Origin: Kofleriaceae bacterium
GTDB taxonomy: Bacteria; Myxococcota_A; Polyangia; Haliangiales; Haliangiaceae
NCBI GenBank assembly: GCA_025357755.1
Contig: JANXOP010000127.1
Coordinates: 1-46,259, forward strand
Direction: 5' to 3'
DNA length: 46,259 nt
Below, one piece after another: positions 46,008 through 46,259 of the stretch; position 1 is the stretch's first letter, and every line of letters starts with the position of its first letter. The position numbers were made by a program, and so were the translations under genes. The notes beneath the pieces were generated by a model that made no database searches, had not been told where the DNA came from, and saw only the letters and a program-made list of their open reading frames with translations.

Positions 46008-46259
46008 ATGGCCGAGTCGCAGATCCTCAGCGTCATCCGAGTGTGGGCCGCGGTCGCGTGGGCGGATGGCGTGCTCGCGGAGTCCGAAGCCGATGGCATG
46101 CGCAAGCTGATCCGCGCGGCCGAGCTCGCAGTCGGAGAGCGTGTGACGGCGGCCCGCTATCTCGACAAGAAGGTCGATCTCCCGGACGTCTACCTCCAGA
46201 ACCTCAACCCCGAGGCGCGGCGCGGCATCTATCGCGCGGCGTGTCGGATGGCGGTCGTC
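46008..46259 (+). CDS. TerB-like protein, cut by the window end
   Basis: The frame starts at ATG 46008 with AGAGGA seven bases upstream and runs 84 codons to the end of the window. The sequence VIRVWAAVAWADGVLAESEA then RKLIRAAELAVGERV resembles TerB/DjlA-N-like helical domains (VAWADGxLxxxEA), whose members bind metal and are linked to tellurite resistance or membrane stress. The rest of the gene lies outside. It follows cyaY by 12 bp and is probably in its operon. Confidence 0.7.
   Translation, partial: MAESQILSVIRVWAAVAWADGVLAESEADGMRKLIRAAELAVGERVTAARYLDKKVDLPDVYLQNLNPEARRGIYRAACRMAVV

Overview
The window is GC-rich, dense in genes, and rich in secreted and lipid-anchored proteins. These include Ser/Thr kinase, TSP3-OmpA, MopE-type metal loops, PD40 propeller, S41 and M16 peptidases, HTTM and many GT-C membrane glycosyltransferases. 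Genes are packed with 4-base ATGA/GTGA overlaps. Together this points to a member of the Myxococcota (myxobacteria, Polyangia/Kofleriaceae-like). That placement is inference from gene content; there is no rRNA in the window. No tRNA, rRNA, CRISPR array, transposase or phage module was recognised.

Layout. 1-428: degenerate 42-bp tandem repeat. 433-9546 (minus): NTF2-like protein, then an operon of surface lipoproteins and a porin (penicillin-acylase-like Ntn hydrolase, VolA/Pla-1-like lipase, FadL-like transporter) ending in a clear intrinsic terminator, and upstream a lipoprotein made of two six-cysteine repeats. 9670-11581 (plus): dapA-dapB plus a small gene, all overlapping. 11571-12935: a decayed accessory patch with a truncated winged-helix/Fic gene, a striking cluster of operator-like palindromes and a coding remnant. 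12936-28424: a region dominated by five to six GT-C glycosyltransferases, a sulfatase-fold membrane enzyme with a MopE-like calcium loop, an AbiEii-type toxin with its likely antitoxin, and an HTTM protein pair. 28412-29302: a PD40 lipoprotein split by an in-frame stop codon. 29324-32863: a secreted protein and a large PDZ/S41 protease. 32973-36231: rpoH-like sigma factor, rsmI and an M16 peptidase in one overlapping operon. 36252-41479 (minus): envelope genes (TPR/beta-barrel, OmpA-TSP3, DUF4398-type lipoprotein, membrane protein) and a GT4 glycosyltransferase with a long acidic tail. 41576-44203: small proteins, an ApbE flavin transferase and an unknown protein. 44228-46259: a Ser/Thr kinase with a C-terminal PAS-like region, divergent from frataxin (cyaY) and a TerB-like gene cut by the window end.

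How the genes work together. The strongest functional story is the acylase-lipase-FadL operon. Two surface-anchored hydrolases would free fatty acids from N-acyl amides and (lyso)phospholipids, and FadL would import them, a fit with predatory or scavenging life and an extension of the known Vibrio VolA-FadL pair. The GT-C block probably decorates an envelope lipid or glycan. The rpoH-rsmI-M16 operon joins stress transcription, ribosome modification and proteolysis. Gene starts were adjusted where a Shine-Dalgarno sequence, a signal peptide or an overlap supports a shorter form.
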